Shown here: positions 39,392 to 47,596 of the stretch, one piece after another | Layout: each line of letters begins with the position of its first letter | Position numbering within the stretch: position 1 is the first letter of the stretch | DNA from: Zobellia russellii | Lineage (GTDB): Bacteria > Bacteroidota > Bacteroidia > Flavobacteriales > Flavobacteriaceae | Direction: 5' to 3' | Length of the DNA: 64,000 bases | NCBI RefSeq assembly: GCF_018728565.1 | Contig: NZ_JACSOI010000011.1 | Coordinates: 1-64,000 of the forward strand | Notes under the pieces: generated by a model | Seen by the model: the letters and a program-made list of their open reading frames with translations, nothing else | Told to the model about the DNA's origin: nothing | Database searches by the model: none | Position numbers and translations under genes: made by a program

Positions 39392-39841
39392 ATGAATGTT
39401 GAAAATATTATAAAGACCCAGAAAGAGATTCCTTTAAAAAGTAGAACGGTGATTCACCTTTTCTTGGTCAATACTATGATAACCGAAGCCTTAAGTACGG
39501 CATTGAAACCTTACGGTGTATCACTTCAACAATTTAATGTATTACGGATACTAAGAGGTCAAAATGGCAAACCTGCTAGTTTGGCTACACTTAATGAACG
39601 TATGGTCACCAAGATGAGCAACACCACACGTTTGGTAGACAAATTACTATTAAAAGGATATGTAGATAGAAAAGTATGCCCCTCCAACCGAAGAAAGGTA
39701 GAAATACGTATAACAGATGAGGGACATGAGGTTTTAAAACAAATGGACGCCTCAATGTCCAAAGCGGAAGACAAAGTGCTTCAAAATATTTCGGATAAAG
39801 AAATGGAACAACTTAACGCATTGCTTAATAAATTTGAATAG
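39392..39841 (+). CDS. MarR-family transcriptional regulator
   Basis: The protein has 149 residues from MNVENIIKTQKEIPL. An ATG 15 codons upstream (39347) would lie before the promoter box, so the internal start is preferred. The winged-helix domain shows SLQQFNVLRILRGQNGKPASLATLNERM, quoted as QFNVLRILRGQ, and MVTKMSNTTRLVDKLLLKGYV with the wing RKVEIRITDEG. Long helices at both ends form the dimer interface. It has no conserved Cys of the OhrR type in the N-terminus. The yceI gene follows by 34 bp, so the regulator likely controls both. Confidence 0.92.
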   Translation: MNVENIIKTQKEIPLKSRTVIHLFLVNTMITEALSTALKPYGVSLQQFNVLRILRGQNGKPASLATLNERMVTKMSNTTRLVDKLLLKGYVDRKVCPSNRRKVEIRITDEGHEVLKQMDASMSKAEDKVLQNISDKEMEQLNALLNKFE

Positions 39842-39875
39842 GAACACTAATTATTAATTAAATTTTAAATCAATT

Positions 39876-40463
39876 ATGAAAAAAGGAGTATTTAGTTTAG
39901 CGCTTGCCTTGGTCTTTGGGGTAGCAACAGCAACAGCAACAGCAACAGAACCTGTAGCTGAAGAAAAAAAAGAAGTAAAAACAGATGCCAGTACCATTAC
40001 TTGGAAAGCTTATAAGGTAACCGGGTCTCACTATGGTACCGTTAACCTTAAATCAGGAACTTTGATTTTTGATGGCGACAAACTTACCGGTGGTGAATTT
40101 GAAGCGGATATGACCACACTTGTGGCTACTGATCTTGAAGGGGAATCCAAAGGTAAATTGGAAGGACATCTAAAATCCGCAGATTTCTTTGCTACGGAGA
40201 AACACACAGCTGCAAAATTGGTTTTCACCAATGTAAAGGCTACTGGCAAAAATGCTTATGAAGTTACTGGTGACTTGACCATTAAAGGTATTACCAAGCC
40301 CGTAACTTTTGACGTTTCCGTTTACGGTAGCAAAGCAACTGCATCTGTAAAAGTAGACAGAACAGCTTATGATATTAAATATGGTTCTGGAAGTTTCTTT
40401 GAAAACTTAGGGGACAAAACTATTTATGACGAGTTTGATCTTGTGGTAGATTTGGAATTCTAA
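39876..40463 (+). CDS. YceI-family periplasmic lipid-binding-like protein
   Basis: The protein has 195 residues. The signal peptide (MKKGVFSLALALVFG) is followed by an Ala-Thr repeat and then a YceI lipocalin-like barrel (STITWKAYKVTGSHYGTVN; FEADMTTLVATD; LTIKGITKPVTFDV). YceI proteins bind isoprenoid-type lipids in the periplasm and are often induced by stress. It is second gene after marR and ends at a terminator; regulation by MarR is inferred from the spacing and palindromes. Confidence 0.93.
   Translation: MKKGVFSLALALVFGVATATATATEPVAEEKKEVKTDASTITWKAYKVTGSHYGTVNLKSGTLIFDGDKLTGGEFEADMTTLVATDLEGESKGKLEGHLKSADFFATEKHTAAKLVFTNVKATGKNAYEVTGDLTIKGITKPVTFDVSVYGSKATASVKVDRTAYDIKYGSGSFFENLGDKTIYDEFDLVVDLEF
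39924..39947 (+). repeat. (GCAACA)x4 microsatellite in the yceI signal-peptide region
   Basis: Four exact hexamer copies encode alternating Ala-Thr at the predicted signal-peptidase site. Units of six bases keep the frame when copy number changes. Confidence 0.9.
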
Positions 40464-40488
40464 ATTACTTTAAAAGCTTAAATACATG

Positions 40489-40527
40489 CCCTGCATTTTC
40501 ACACGATTGCAGGGTTTTGTTTTTTTC
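40489..40527 (+). terminator. Terminator of marR-yceI
   Basis: CCCTGCA (40489-40495) pairs with TGCAGGG (40508-40514), followed by TTTTGTTTTTTT. It ends 12 bp before the trp promoter. Confidence 0.8.
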
Positions 40528-40538
40528 AAACAATAGGT

Positions 40539-40568
40539 TTGTGGTTTTAAAAATGATTTCTATATTTG
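40539..40568 (+). promoter_or_regulatory. trp operon promoter
   Basis: TTG (40539-40541), 19-bp spacer, TATATTTG (40561-40568), a full match to the Bacteroidota consensus. Transcription is expected to start about 40571-40575, at or next to the leader-peptide ATG. Confidence 0.7.
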
Positions 40569-40573
40569 AGCCA

Positions 40574-40630
40574 ATGAACAGAAATAACACAAATACTTGG
40601 TGGTGGAACAACTCTCGACAGATATCGTGA
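40574..40630 (+). CDS. trpL: trp operon leader peptide with three consecutive Trp codons
   Basis: This 18-residue ORF, MNRNNTNTWWWNNSRQIS, has TGG-TGG-TGG at 40598-40606. It lies between the trp promoter and a terminator hairpin just before trpE. Three adjacent Trp codons in so short an ORF at this site indicate a ribosome-sensing attenuator: low charged tRNA-Trp stalls the ribosome on them and allows transcription into trpE. The tRNA-Trp gene is also in this window. No Shine-Dalgarno sequence precedes the ATG. Confidence 0.85.
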   Translation: MNRNNTNTWWWNNSRQIS

Positions 40631-40685
40631 GCTAGCACCATTGTAGTAAAACTATATAAAGGCTTGTCATCACGACAAGCCTTTT
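40612..40685 (+). promoter_or_regulatory. trp attenuator (leader hairpin, alternative pairing and terminator)
   Basis: The terminator is GGCTTGTC (40661-40668) paired with GACAAGCC (40674-40681), extended by AAA/TTT, with a 5-nt loop and TTTT. A first hairpin spans 40612-40631 (CTCTCGA/TCGTGAG, one mismatch) over the leader stop codon. GTGAGCT (40627-40633) can pair with GGCTTGT (40661-40667) in a wobble-rich antiterminator. A ribosome stalled on Trp codons would open the first hairpin and free this segment. The antiterminator is weak by eye and needs folding. Confidence 0.7.
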
Positions 40686-40704
40686 GCATTTGAATACTAT
40701 CAAC

Positions 40705-42102
40705 ATGAAGTACAAATTAAAATCTTATCACAAAAAAATTCTGGCAGATACCATTACGCCGGTAAGCGTCTATCTCAAAATTAGAGACCGCTTTCCCAAT
40801 AGTATTTTGCTTGAAAGTAGCGACTACCATGCGACGGACAATAGTTTTTCGTATATCTGCTGCAACCCTATTGCCTCTATAAAAATAGAGAACGAAACTA
40901 TTGTTGAACGTTTTCCCGATCAGACTTCCAACGAAACGGAAATAAATCCGGATACGGATGTTGTAAAGGTACTTCATGATTTCAGCAAAAAATTTGAGGC
41001 CGAAGAAAGTGATTTCAAATTCATAAACAACGGTATTTTTGGCTACATGGCCTATGATGCGGTACGTTATTATGAGGATGTTAAAATCAGTAAGAAAGAC
41101 AACTCCGTAACCATCCCGGATATCTATTATGCGGTCTACCAAAACATCATTGCTATAGACCATCATAAGAACGAGGCCTATATTTTTGCACATTGCTATA
41201 ACTCCGAGGAAAATACTGCCGAAATTGCACACATTTTAAACGTACGTACGTTTGCCTCCTATGATTTTTCCTTGGATGGAGAAGCCACTTCTAATCTAGA
41301 GGATGAAGAATACAGGGAACATGTGCGGTTGGCCAAGAAACATTGCCAACGGGGCGATGTTTTTCAATTGGTATTGTCTCGCCGTTTCTCCCAAGGTTTT
41401 AAAGGAGATGAATTTAATGTATACCGTGCACTTCGTAGTGTAAACCCTTCTCCCTATTTATTCTACTTTGATTATGGCGATTTTAAAATTTTTGGAAGCT
41501 CACCGGAAGCACAGCTTATTGTAAAGGATGGTAATGCTGAAATCCACCCTATTGCGGGAACTTTTAAACGCACCGGTAATGATGAACAAGATGCTATCCT
41601 GGCCAAAGAACTTACCGAAGACGATAAGGAAAATAGTGAGCACGTAATGCTTGTAGATTTGGCCCGTAATGATTTAAGCCGAAACGGAAGCATGGTAAAA
41701 GTTGCCAATTATAGAGAAGTTCAGTTCTTTTCCCACGTAATCCATTTAGTATCTAAAGTGGTGGGTCAGAAGAAAAAAGACATTCCTACCATGAAAGTGG
41801 TTGCAGATACATTTCCTGCCGGTACGCTTAGCGGCGCACCAAAACACATGGCCATGCAACTCATTGAAAAATATGAAAAAACAAGTAGGGGCTACTATGG
41901 CGGTGCCATTGGTTTTATGGATTTTGATGGCAATTTTAACCATGCCATTATGATCCGTACTTTCTTAAGCAAAAATCACCAATTGCATTACCAGGCGGGT
42001 GCAGGTCTTGTGGCCGCATCAGATCCGGAAGACGAACTTCAAGAAACATACAACAAATTAGGTGCATTGACCAAGGCATTGAAAATTGCTGAAACCATAT
42101 AA
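40705..42102 (+). CDS. trpE: Anthranilate synthase component I
   Basis: The protein has 465 residues from the ATG at 40705; a TTG seven codons earlier lies in the terminator and is not used. It converts chorismate to anthranilate with ammonia from TrpG. The feedback-binding motif LLESS is at about 35-39 of the N-terminal domain; the chorismate-binding domain shows VFQLVLSRRFSQGF, IHPIAGTFKRTG and TFPAGTLSGAPK. It is the first structural gene of trpEGDCFBA and is separate from trpG by 2 bp. The ESS motif predicts inhibition by tryptophan in addition to attenuation. Confidence 0.96.
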   Translation: MKYKLKSYHKKILADTITPVSVYLKIRDRFPNSILLESSDYHATDNSFSYICCNPIASIKIENETIVERFPDQTSNETEINPDTDVVKVLHDFSKKFEAEESDFKFINNGIFGYMAYDAVRYYEDVKISKKDNSVTIPDIYYAVYQNIIAIDHHKNEAYIFAHCYNSEENTAEIAHILNVRTFASYDFSLDGEATSNLEDEEYREHVRLAKKHCQRGDVFQLVLSRRFSQGFKGDEFNVYRALRSVNPSPYLFYFDYGDFKIFGSSPEAQLIVKDGNAEIHPIAGTFKRTGNDEQDAILAKELTEDDKENSEHVMLVDLARNDLSRNGSMVKVANYREVQFFSHVIHLVSKVVGQKKKDIPTMKVVADTFPAGTLSGAPKHMAMQLIEKYEKTSRGYYGGAIGFMDFDGNFNHAIMIRTFLSKNHQLHYQAGAGLVAASDPEDELQETYNKLGALTKALKIAETI

Positions 42103-42104
42103 CC

Positions 42105-42668
42105 ATGAAGAAGATTTTAGTAATAGACAACTACGATAGTTTTACGTATAATTTGGTTCATTATTTAGAGGACCTAGATTGTCAGGTTATTGTAAAACGT
42201 AACGACCAACTGACTTTGGAGGAGGTTGAAGCTTTTGATAAAATTGTGCTTTCACCAGGCCCTGGTATTCCAGATGAGGCAGGGCTTTTAAAAGAGATAA
42301 TTGCCAAGTACGCTCCTACAAAGAGTATTTTTGGTGTGTGTCTGGGGCAACAGGCCATATGCGAAGTTTTTGGCGGATCTCTTATTAATTTAGATGAAGT
42401 GTATCACGGTATTGCTACGGAAATTACATTGACCAAAGACGATCCTAATTTTAAGGGACTTCCTAAAAAATTATTGGTGGGCCGCTACCATTCATGGGTA
42501 GTAGACCCTAATTTACCGGAAAGCCTAGAAGCCACTTCTATTGATGGAAACGGTCAGGTTATGTCCTTACGTCATAAAGTTTATGACGTTTCCGCAGTGC
42601 AGTTTCATCCAGAATCGGTTTTAACCCCAGAAGGCAAAACAATCCTGTCTAATTGGGTCAAGAATTAA
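42105..42668 (+). CDS. trpG: Anthranilate synthase component II (glutamine amidotransferase)
   Basis: The protein has 187 residues. It is a class I glutamine amidotransferase that provides ammonia to TrpE: nucleophile Cys79 in GVCLGQQAI and the His168/Glu170 pair in HPES; N-terminal VIDNYDSFTYNLVHYL is typical. It could in principle also serve folate synthesis (PabA role), since no second copy is visible here. It is coupled to trpE, starting 2 bp after its stop codon. Confidence 0.96.
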   Translation: MKKILVIDNYDSFTYNLVHYLEDLDCQVIVKRNDQLTLEEVEAFDKIVLSPGPGIPDEAGLLKEIIAKYAPTKSIFGVCLGQQAICEVFGGSLINLDEVYHGIATEITLTKDDPNFKGLPKKLLVGRYHSWVVDPNLPESLEATSIDGNGQVMSLRHKVYDVSAVQFHPESVLTPEGKTILSNWVKN

Positions 42669-42717
42669 ATAAAACCGTTTCCCTGAGAACTTATTAAACA
42701 GTAGTTAGAACAGTATC

Positions 42718-43713
42718 ATGAAAGAAACATTAAATAAACTTATCAATCACGATATTCTTCCCAAGGAAGAAGCAAAACAAGTATTGGTAAACATTGCTAA
42801 AGGAGATTACAATACAAGTCAGATTGCCGCATTCCTAACGGTATACATGATGCGTAGTATTACGGTAGATGAGCTGGAAGGGTTTCGTGACGCACTTCTG
42901 GAACTGTGTATGGCAATAGACCTTTCTGAATACGACCCTATTGACCTTTGCGGAACCGGTGGAGACGGAAAAGATACCTTTAACATTTCCACCCTTGCCT
43001 CCTTTGTAACGGCAGGAGCTGGAGTTCATGTAACCAAACATGGCAACTACGGGGTTTCATCAAAATGTGGAAGTAGCAATGTGATGGAATTTCTTGGTAT
43101 AAAATTCAGTAATGAGGCAGATTTCTTGAAAAAATCCATAGAAGAAGCAGGTATCTGTGTTTTACACGCCCCTCTTTTTCACCCTGCCATGAAAAATGTT
43201 GGCCCTATCCGAAGGGAATTAGCAGTAAAAACGTTTTTTAACATGTTAGGGCCAATGGTTAATCCTGCATTCCCAAAAAATCAGATGGTAGGTGTTTTTA
43301 ATTTAGAATTGGCCCGTATGTACGGCTACCTTTATCAAAACACCGATAAGAAATTTACCGTACTCCACGCTTTGGATGGGTATGACGAAATATCATTGAC
43401 CGGAAATACAAAAACCATTTCCAACAACAGTGAAAGCATGTTAAAGCCAGAAGATTTTGGTGTGCAAAAAATACAGCAGTCCCAGATTGTGGGCGGCGAC
43501 TCCATTGAAGATTCTGCTCAGATATTTATGAACGTACTACAAGGCCGTGGTACGGAAGCACAGAACAATGTGGTGTGTGCCAATGCTGGAATTGCCATTG
43601 CAACGGTAAAGAACCTAACTCCAAAAGAAGGTTTTGAAAAAGCCAAAGAATCACTTTTAGCCGGGAAAGGCCTAAATGCCTTAAGGAAGTTGCAAGAGTT
43701 GAGTAAAAATTAA
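42718..43713 (+). CDS. trpD: Anthranilate phosphoribosyltransferase
   Basis: The protein has 331 residues. It transfers phosphoribosyl from PRPP to anthranilate. The glycine-rich PRPP site is CGTGGDGKDTFNIST at about 78-92. Also present are KHGNYGVSSKCGSSNVMEFLG (shown as KHGNYGVSSKCGS) and RRELAVKTFFNMLGP. It is a stand-alone enzyme, not fused to trpG as in enterobacteria. The gap to trpG is 49 bp. Confidence 0.96.
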   Translation: MKETLNKLINHDILPKEEAKQVLVNIAKGDYNTSQIAAFLTVYMMRSITVDELEGFRDALLELCMAIDLSEYDPIDLCGTGGDGKDTFNISTLASFVTAGAGVHVTKHGNYGVSSKCGSSNVMEFLGIKFSNEADFLKKSIEEAGICVLHAPLFHPAMKNVGPIRRELAVKTFFNMLGPMVNPAFPKNQMVGVFNLELARMYGYLYQNTDKKFTVLHALDGYDEISLTGNTKTISNNSESMLKPEDFGVQKIQQSQIVGGDSIEDSAQIFMNVLQGRGTEAQNNVVCANAGIAIATVKNLTPKEGFEKAKESLLAGKGLNALRKLQELSKN

Positions 43714-43740
43714 AACAGTATTCAAGAGCTAATCATAAGC

Positions 43741-44523
43741 ATGAACATTCTAGATAAAATAGTAGCCGACAAACGTAAGGAAATAGACCTTAAAAGCGCA
43801 CTTATTCCAGTTTCACAATTAGAAAAATCGGTTTTGTTCTCGCGCAGTACGGTGTCTTTGAGCAATGCACTGCGGAACAGCAATAGCGGTATCATTGCGG
43901 AACATAAGCGTCGCTCTCCGTCAAAATCGGAAATCAACCAAGGGTTGAACGTTCAAGATGTAGCTACAGGATACGAAAATGGCGGAGTTTGCGGCATGTC
44001 CGTTCTAACGGATGGAAAATATTTTGGCGGTTCTTTAGATGACTTATTATTGGCCCGTGCAGCAGTTCAAATGCCTTTATTGCGAAAAGAGTTCATAATT
44101 AACGAATATCAAATTTTAGAGGCCAAAGCCCACGGAGCGGATGTCATTCTTCTTATAGCGGCCATCTTGTCCAAAGAAGAAATAAAAACGTTTTCAGAAT
44201 TGGCAAAAAGTCTGGACCTAGATGTGTTATTGGAAGTACACAACGAAGCCGAATTGCACAAAAGTATTATGCCCAGCCTGGATATGCTTGGCGTCAATAA
44301 CCGAAACCTAAAAACCTTTGAAGTGAGCTTGGAGACCAGCAAATCACTATCGCAACTAATTCCGGATGATTTTGTAAAGGTTTCTGAAAGCGGCATCAGT
44401 TCTATTGAGGCTATTCAGGACTTAAAACCTTACGGGTTCCGAGGATTTTTGATTGGGGAAAACTTTATGAAAACGGACAATCCTGGTGAGCACGCCAAGA
44501 AATTCATAAAACAATTGTCGTAA
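43741..44523 (+). CDS. trpC: Indole-3-glycerol phosphate synthase
   Basis: The protein has 260 residues, a TIM barrel that closes the indole ring. Conserved motifs are IIAEHKRRSPSKSEI (substrate Lys), GMSVLTDGKYFGGSL, LLRKEFIINEYQI, LLEVHNEAEL and LGVNNRNLKTFEV with SESGISS. It is monofunctional, with trpF as a separate gene 16 bp downstream. Confidence 0.97.
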   Translation: MNILDKIVADKRKEIDLKSALIPVSQLEKSVLFSRSTVSLSNALRNSNSGIIAEHKRRSPSKSEINQGLNVQDVATGYENGGVCGMSVLTDGKYFGGSLDDLLLARAAVQMPLLRKEFIINEYQILEAKAHGADVILLIAAILSKEEIKTFSELAKSLDLDVLLEVHNEAELHKSIMPSLDMLGVNNRNLKTFEVSLETSKSLSQLIPDDFVKVSESGISSIEAIQDLKPYGFRGFLIGENFMKTDNPGEHAKKFIKQLS

Positions 44524-44539
44524 TTGCGACCCAATAGCA

Positions 44540-45232
44540 ATGACTAAAATGGACTATCATTACACGACCAAAAAAGAAGGGCCTTCTACCATAGAAAATG
44601 CCCCGATTAAACTGAAGGTGTGTGGTATGAAGAAAAATACATCTGAAATTGCCAACCTAAAACCGGACTATCTTGGTTTTATTTTTTGGGACAAAAGCAA
44701 AAGGCATTTTTCAGGCCCAATGAAACCTATACCCCATACCGTTAAAAAGATAGGTGTATTTGTAGACGCCAGTATTGAAACTGTAGTTGCTCGTATTGAA
44801 GATTACGAACTTTTATTGGTACAACTACACGGTTCCGAGAGTCCGGAGTACTGTGCGCAACTTAGGGCTAAAGCCAAGCAGGTACAAATTATAAAAGTGT
44901 TCTCAATCAAAAATAATTTTGATTTTGACATCTTGAAGCCGTACGAATCCGTGTGCGAGTTTTACCTTTTTGATACCAAGGGAGAATTACCGGGTGGCAA
45001 CGGTTATGCTTTTGATTGGGGAGTACTTAAGGAATATCCCTCAACCAAACCTTATTTCCTTAGTGGCGGCATAGGTCTAAACGAAATAGATTCCCTAAAA
45101 GAATTTATGAAGAGACCCGAAGGAAAATACTGCCATGCTATTGATGTAAACAGTAAGTTTGAAATAGAACCGGGACTTAAGGATGTTGAGAAAGTAAAAG
45201 AATTTAAAAAAGAACTTGGCCTAAAACAGTAG
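44540..45232 (+). CDS. trpF: Phosphoribosylanthranilate isomerase
   Basis: The protein has 230 residues, with about 22 more at the N-terminus than the canonical start, which normally begins at the KLKVCGM strand. ATG 44549 is a second choice, and both leave a hydrophilic extension. The barrel motifs are KVCGMKK (catalytic Cys), [28 protein letters not shown]-type (FYLFDTKGE) and [10 protein letters not shown] (phosphate site), with the catalytic Asp in IDVNSKFE. It catalyses the Amadori rearrangement preceding TrpC. Confidence 0.94.
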   Translation: MTKMDYHYTTKKEGPSTIENAPIKLKVCGMKKNTSEIANLKPDYLGFIFWDKSKRHFSGPMKPIPHTVKKIGVFVDASIETVVARIEDYELLLVQLHGSESPEYCAQLRAKAKQVQIIKVFSIKNNFDFDILKPYESVCEFYLFDTKGELPGGNGYAFDWGVLKEYPSTKPYFLSGGIGLNEIDSLKEFMKRPEGKYCHAIDVNSKFEIEPGLKDVEKVKEFKKELGLKQ

Positions 45233-45263
45233 TACATCTGTTGATGCCATTTACCTAATACGA

Positions 45264-46454
45264 ATGAATATGAAAACGTATCAAGCGGACGAAAAAGGAT
45301 ATTATGGGGAGTTTGGAGGTGCTTTTATTCCAGAAATGCTCTACCCCAATACCGAAGAACTACGGCAGAACTATATTCGCATTATGCAGGAACCTTCCTT
45401 TAAGGAGGAGTTTGACCAGTTGTTGAAAGATTATGTAGGCCGCCCTACCCCGCTTTATTTTGCGGATAGACTTTCAAAGAAATACAACACAAAAATATAC
45501 CTTAAGAGAGAAGACCTTTGCCATACCGGAGCACACAAGGTTAACAATACTATTGGTCAGATTCTTATGGCCAAGAAATTGGGCAAAAACAGAATTATAG
45601 CCGAAACAGGTGCCGGACAACATGGCGTAGCAACCGCAACGGTCTGTGCGCTTATGGGCATTGAATGCATCGTATACATGGGCGAAATTGATATTGCCAG
45701 ACAAGCCCCCAACGTAGCCCGTATGAAAATGCTAGGAGCAGAAGTTAGGCCGGCACTCTCCGGAAGCAGAACTTTAAAAGACGCCACCAATGAAGCCATT
45801 CGGGATTGGATCAACAACCCGGTAGATACGCATTACATTATTGGTAGTGTTGTGGGACCACATCCTTACCCGGATATGGTAGCCCGGTTTCAATCCGTTA
45901 TTTCGGAAGAAATCAAATGGCAATTAAAAGAAAAAGAAGGTCGCGAAAATCCAGATTACGTAGTGGCCTGTGTTGGTGGAGGAAGTAATGCCGCCGGTGC
46001 ATATTACCACTATTTGGATGTTCCCGAAGTGGGTATCATAGCTGTGGAAGCGGCTGGTAAAGGAATAGATACTGGTGAAAGTGCCGCCACATCGGCATTA
46101 GGAAAAGTGGGTATCATTCACGGAAGCAAAACCTTATTGATGCAGACCGATGATGGCCAGATTACGGAACCCTATTCCATTTCTGCAGGATTGGATTACC
46201 CTGGTGTTGGACCAATGCACGCCAATTTGTTTGCATCGGGCCGTGGCGAATTTATATCGATTACGGATGAGGATGCTATGAATGCAGGATTGCTGTTGTG
46301 TAAGACCGAAGGCATTATCCCGGCCATAGAATCTTCACATGCATTGGCTGTTCTTGAACACCGAAAATTCAAGCCCGAAGATGTGGTGGTAATCAATCTG
46401 TCCGGTCGTGGTGACAAGGACCTCAACAATTACATTGAATTTTTTAATCTATAA
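45264..46454 (+). CDS. trpB: Tryptophan synthase beta chain
   Basis: The protein has 396 residues. This PLP enzyme condenses indole with serine. The PLP lysine is Lys92 in [17 protein letters not shown] binds the phosphate of PLP, and ETGAGQHG the substrate carboxylate. Length and [13 protein letters not shown] start agree with TrpB1, the form that works with TrpA; the trpA gene follows after 77 bp. An ATG two codons later is an equal start candidate. Confidence 0.97.
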   Translation: MNMKTYQADEKGYYGEFGGAFIPEMLYPNTEELRQNYIRIMQEPSFKEEFDQLLKDYVGRPTPLYFADRLSKKYNTKIYLKREDLCHTGAHKVNNTIGQILMAKKLGKNRIIAETGAGQHGVATATVCALMGIECIVYMGEIDIARQAPNVARMKMLGAEVRPALSGSRTLKDATNEAIRDWINNPVDTHYIIGSVVGPHPYPDMVARFQSVISEEIKWQLKEKEGRENPDYVVACVGGGSNAAGAYYHYLDVPEVGIIAVEAAGKGIDTGESAATSALGKVGIIHGSKTLLMQTDDGQITEPYSISAGLDYPGVGPMHANLFASGRGEFISITDEDAMNAGLLLCKTEGIIPAIESSHALAVLEHRKFKPEDVVVINLSGRGDKDLNNYIEFFNL

Positions 46455-46531
46455 AATATCTGGACTAGGTTATCCAAAGTAATTCGGGTTAAACTGGTCC
46501 ATCCTCACAAAAGGAAATAGCATTTTAAACT

Positions 46532-47296
46532 ATGGCTAATAGAATAAAAGAAAAACTAAACGAAGACGGAAAACTACTTTCTATCTATTTTACCGCAGGC
46601 TACCCCAAATTAGGAGATACTGTGAAAATTATTCAACAGTTGGAAAAAAACGGTGTGGATATGATTGAAATAGGGCTTCCTTTTAGCGATCCTCTTGCAG
46701 ACGGCCCCACTATTCAACAAAGTTCCACTGCAGCGCTTAAAAACGGTATGACCACCGAGATTCTTTTTGATCAATTAAAGGATATTCGTGAATCTGTTTC
46801 CATTCCATTAATTATCATGGGGTATTTTAATCCTATGCTACAATATGGAGTTGAGGCCTTCTGTAAAAAATGTCAGGAAATAGGTATAGACGGACTCATT
46901 ATACCCGATTTACCAGTTGATGTGTATCATAACGAATACAAAGCGACTTTTGAAAAATACGGCCTTATAAATGTATTCTTGATTACGCCACAAACTTCGG
47001 ATGAACGTATTCGATTTATTGATTCGGTTTCGAACGGTTTTATCTATATGGTAAGTTCCGCTAGTGTTACAGGAGCACAATCCGGCTTTGGCGATGAACA
47101 GCAAGCTTACTTCCAACGCATTGCGGATATGAAATTGAACAACCCTCAAATTGTTGGTTTTGGAATAAGTAACTCCGAAACTTTTGAGCAAGCTACGAAA
47201 TCTTCAAAAGGGGCAATTATCGGTTCGGCATTTATTAAACATTTGAACGGCCACGGTGTTGACGGAATTTCAACTTTTACCAAAACTATTAGATAA
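46532..47296 (+). CDS. trpA: Tryptophan synthase alpha chain
   Basis: The protein has 254 residues, a TIM barrel releasing indole from indole-3-glycerol phosphate. The catalytic pair is Glu46 in DMIEIGLPFSDP and Asp57 in LADGPTIQ; the phosphate-binding end GFGISNSETF is intact. It is the last trp gene. No strong terminator follows directly; the next good hairpin is after the small ORF at 47398. Confidence 0.97.
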   Translation: MANRIKEKLNEDGKLLSIYFTAGYPKLGDTVKIIQQLEKNGVDMIEIGLPFSDPLADGPTIQQSSTAALKNGMTTEILFDQLKDIRESVSIPLIIMGYFNPMLQYGVEAFCKKCQEIGIDGLIIPDLPVDVYHNEYKATFEKYGLINVFLITPQTSDERIRFIDSVSNGFIYMVSSASVTGAQSGFGDEQQAYFQRIADMKLNNPQIVGFGISNSETFEQATKSSKGAIIGSAFIKHLNGHGVDGISTFTKTIR

Positions 47297-47397
47297 TTCT
47301 CAGACTTTAACACTCCCTAACAAAGGTTTAAAAAGCCTTTAACCCTGATTGCCAATTACATTTCTTAGTTTAAGACTGAACTAAAAAACGTAACAAC

Positions 47398-47541
47398 ATG
47401 GGAATGATTGATGATAAGAGAAAATTTAAAAGAAAAGTAGAACAAAGTAATCCTACAAACCCAAACGGGAATACGGGTATTGACACCAATACCTTTGATA
47501 TTGAAAAGGATACTATTAAAGATCAACAAAACAAGCAATAG
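47398..47541 (+). CDS. Hypothetical 47-residue hydrophilic protein downstream of trpA
   Basis: ATG GGA ATG to TAG gives 47 residues: a basic start (MGMIDDKRKFKRKVEQ) and a polar, Asn/Thr/Asp-rich rest ending KDQQNKQ. There is no membrane segment, Cys or known motif. It stands 101 bp after trpA, on the same strand, directly before a strong terminator. It could be the end of the trp transcript or have its own promoter; I see no complete promoter in the gap. Coding potential is supported by position and clean codon use only. Confidence 0.5.
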   Translation: MGMIDDKRKFKRKVEQSNPTNPNGNTGIDTNTFDIEKDTIKDQQNKQ

Positions 47542-47560
47542 TGCACAGCACTTTTAAAAT

Positions 47561-47592
47561 AAAAAAGCCCTTACTCACGTAAGGGCTTTTCG
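47561..47592. terminator. Bidirectional terminator between the trp region and ppc
   Basis: A stem of about 12 bp (AAAAGCCCTTAC with GTAAGGGCTTTT, 47563-47590) around a TCAC loop with A and T runs on both sides. It ends the plus-strand transcript and lies 5 bp past the convergent ppc gene. Confidence 0.9.
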
Positions 47593-47596
47593 TTTA

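Noticed and set aside
40684-40704. TTG start for trpE
   Set aside because: It lies within the terminator U run; the ATG at 40705 gives the normal N-terminus.
47320-47350. Terminator directly after trpA (AAAGG...CCTTT)
   Set aside because: Only about 5 bp of stem and no T run follows.
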